From Pollenia angustigena (lineage: Eukaryota; Arthropoda; Insecta; Diptera; Polleniidae): a DNA stretch of 64,000 nucleotides. The DNA is taken from contig OV884059.1 in the NCBI GenBank assembly GCA_930367215.1, forward strand, positions 239,381,803-239,445,802, read 5' to 3'. This document shows positions 63,407 through 64,000 of the stretch, one piece after another. The first letter of the stretch is position 1; every line of letters starts with the position of its first letter. Made by a program: the position numbers and the translations under genes. Under the pieces are notes generated by a model. It was not told where the DNA came from, did not search any database, and saw nothing but the letters and a program-made list of their open reading frames with translations.

Positions 63407-64000
63407 TGTATAAGTGACTGCATGGGAATTACCTTTTACTTATGGGAACTAACTTACGTATATTCCAGGATACTTCCCAACATAAGGCCTGTTCTTGTAC
63501 TAAGTATGCACAATCGACCATATGATCTCACTGGAACTAAATATTGTGTATATTCCAGGAAACTTCCCAACAAAAGGTCCGTTCATATACGAAGAATATA
63601 CATTCGCAAAAAAAATTAAAAATTCAAGTAAAACCCGCACACGTTCTATTTATTTAATAATCCAATTTTTTAATAGAATAAAAAGAAGTTTTAACAAACC
63701 GCATAAAAAACAATATTTCAAACTAATTTTGAGGGTTGAACTTCCTCTGCTTATTTAGTTCTGTTTTATAGATCTGTAAACAAGTCCTTAACTATTTACG
63801 GAATTAAACTATCCCACGCGTTAGAAATAAATAAATTAAATTCAATTTTACTTTAATCAGAAATGAAATTGTTACTACTGTAAGTTAAATTTAATTTCGT
63901 TTTTTACGCTTTAAGTTTAAATTTTATGTTGCCGTACTATTTTTTAGCGGAGTGTATCCGCATGCCTCTTTGTTTTAATATTCCACTTAAATTAATATAG
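63407..64000 (-). repeat. BEL-2 5' LTR, partial
   Basis: The LTR end (minus ...TACA) is at 63,407; the rest extends past the window. It contains a direct duplication: GTATATTCCAGGATACTTCC (63,459-63,478) and GTATATTCCAGGAAACTTCC (about 63,548-63,567), each followed by CAACA(T/A)AAGG. Confidence 0.65.

Larger units (their letters stand above)
58904..64000 (-). mobile_element. BEL/Pao LTR retrotransposon, 5' half (BEL-2)
   Basis: On the minus strand: LTR (63,407 to beyond the window), primer site, a 1.7-kb leader, gag, protease and RT up to just past YVDD, where it is cut at about 58,904 by unrelated sequence. Only a handful of stops or frameshifts interrupt the coding, so it is much younger than BEL-1. 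RNase H, integrase and the 3' LTR are missing. Confidence 0.85.

Overview
The window is AT-rich eukaryotic DNA made almost entirely of transposable elements (TEs) and their remains. I found no intact host gene. Several features point to a higher fly (Diptera, probably Schizophora): several copies of a mini-me-type repeat (a GTCY microsatellite, a 'TCGATTTAGCCATGTC' core and a TTCGGCACAGCCGAA hairpin), BEL/Pao and Ty3/gypsy elements, Jockey- and I-like LINEs, and abundant hAT, PIF/Harbinger and Tc1/mariner-type DNA elements. The species call is an inference. No bacterial features (operons, ribosome binding sites, CRISPR) are present.

Layout. 1-9.3 kb: a foldback repeat, a reversed hAT fragment holding a TA-flanked MITE, mini-me copies (one with a 152-bp tandem array), the first copy of a 1.3-kb duplicated segment cut by a 500-N gap, and a broken TE protein gene. 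9.3-14.6 kb: a decayed minus-strand BEL/Pao element (BEL-1) with a MITE in its gag. 14.9-17.0 kb: a 5'-truncated I-like LINE abutting a hAT fragment. 17.0-24.1 kb: the second copy of the duplicated segment, foldback and TIR elements, a near-perfect 142-bp palindrome, a coiled-coil pseudogene and a repeat pair. 24.5-29.8 kb: a decayed gypsy element with both LTRs. 29.8-34.8 kb: hAT fragments, a Helitron-like end, one LTR plus the end of a third gypsy element, and two MITEs.

35.3-42.3 kb: the best-preserved object, a 7,042-bp Ty3/gypsy element with 782-bp near-identical LTRs and an ATGA target duplication. It carries one uninterrupted gag-pol frame and an extra downstream open region (ORF3), and it sits inside a LINE whose halves flank it. 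43-48 kb: a Ulp1-like protease remnant and a Jockey element split by a PIF/Harbinger-type element that carries a Myb/SANT remnant and a further nested TIR element. 48-52 kb: a second foldback locus and a third mini-me copy. 52.6-55.7 kb: a TIR element filled with about 566-bp tandem units, each with a tRNA-like pol III promoter. 56-58.7 kb: a TA-flanked MITE, and a mini-me copy between two perfect 147-bp direct repeats. 58.9-64 kb: a second, better preserved minus-strand BEL element (BEL-2) with gag, protease, part of RT, a repeat-rich leader, a primer binding site and the start of its LTR.

Function. Only the gypsy element at 35,288-42,329 looks close to active: TATA box, poly(A) signal, tRNA-Lys-like primer site, polypurine tract, and intact protease, RT, RNase H and integrase motifs. 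Its ORF3 is the leading candidate for something undescribed: about 1.35 kb of open sequence after pol, unlike env, with two SUMO-interaction-like motifs. Almost everything else is fossil, and the nesting gives relative ages. All similarities are judged by eye; no alignment or database search was run.
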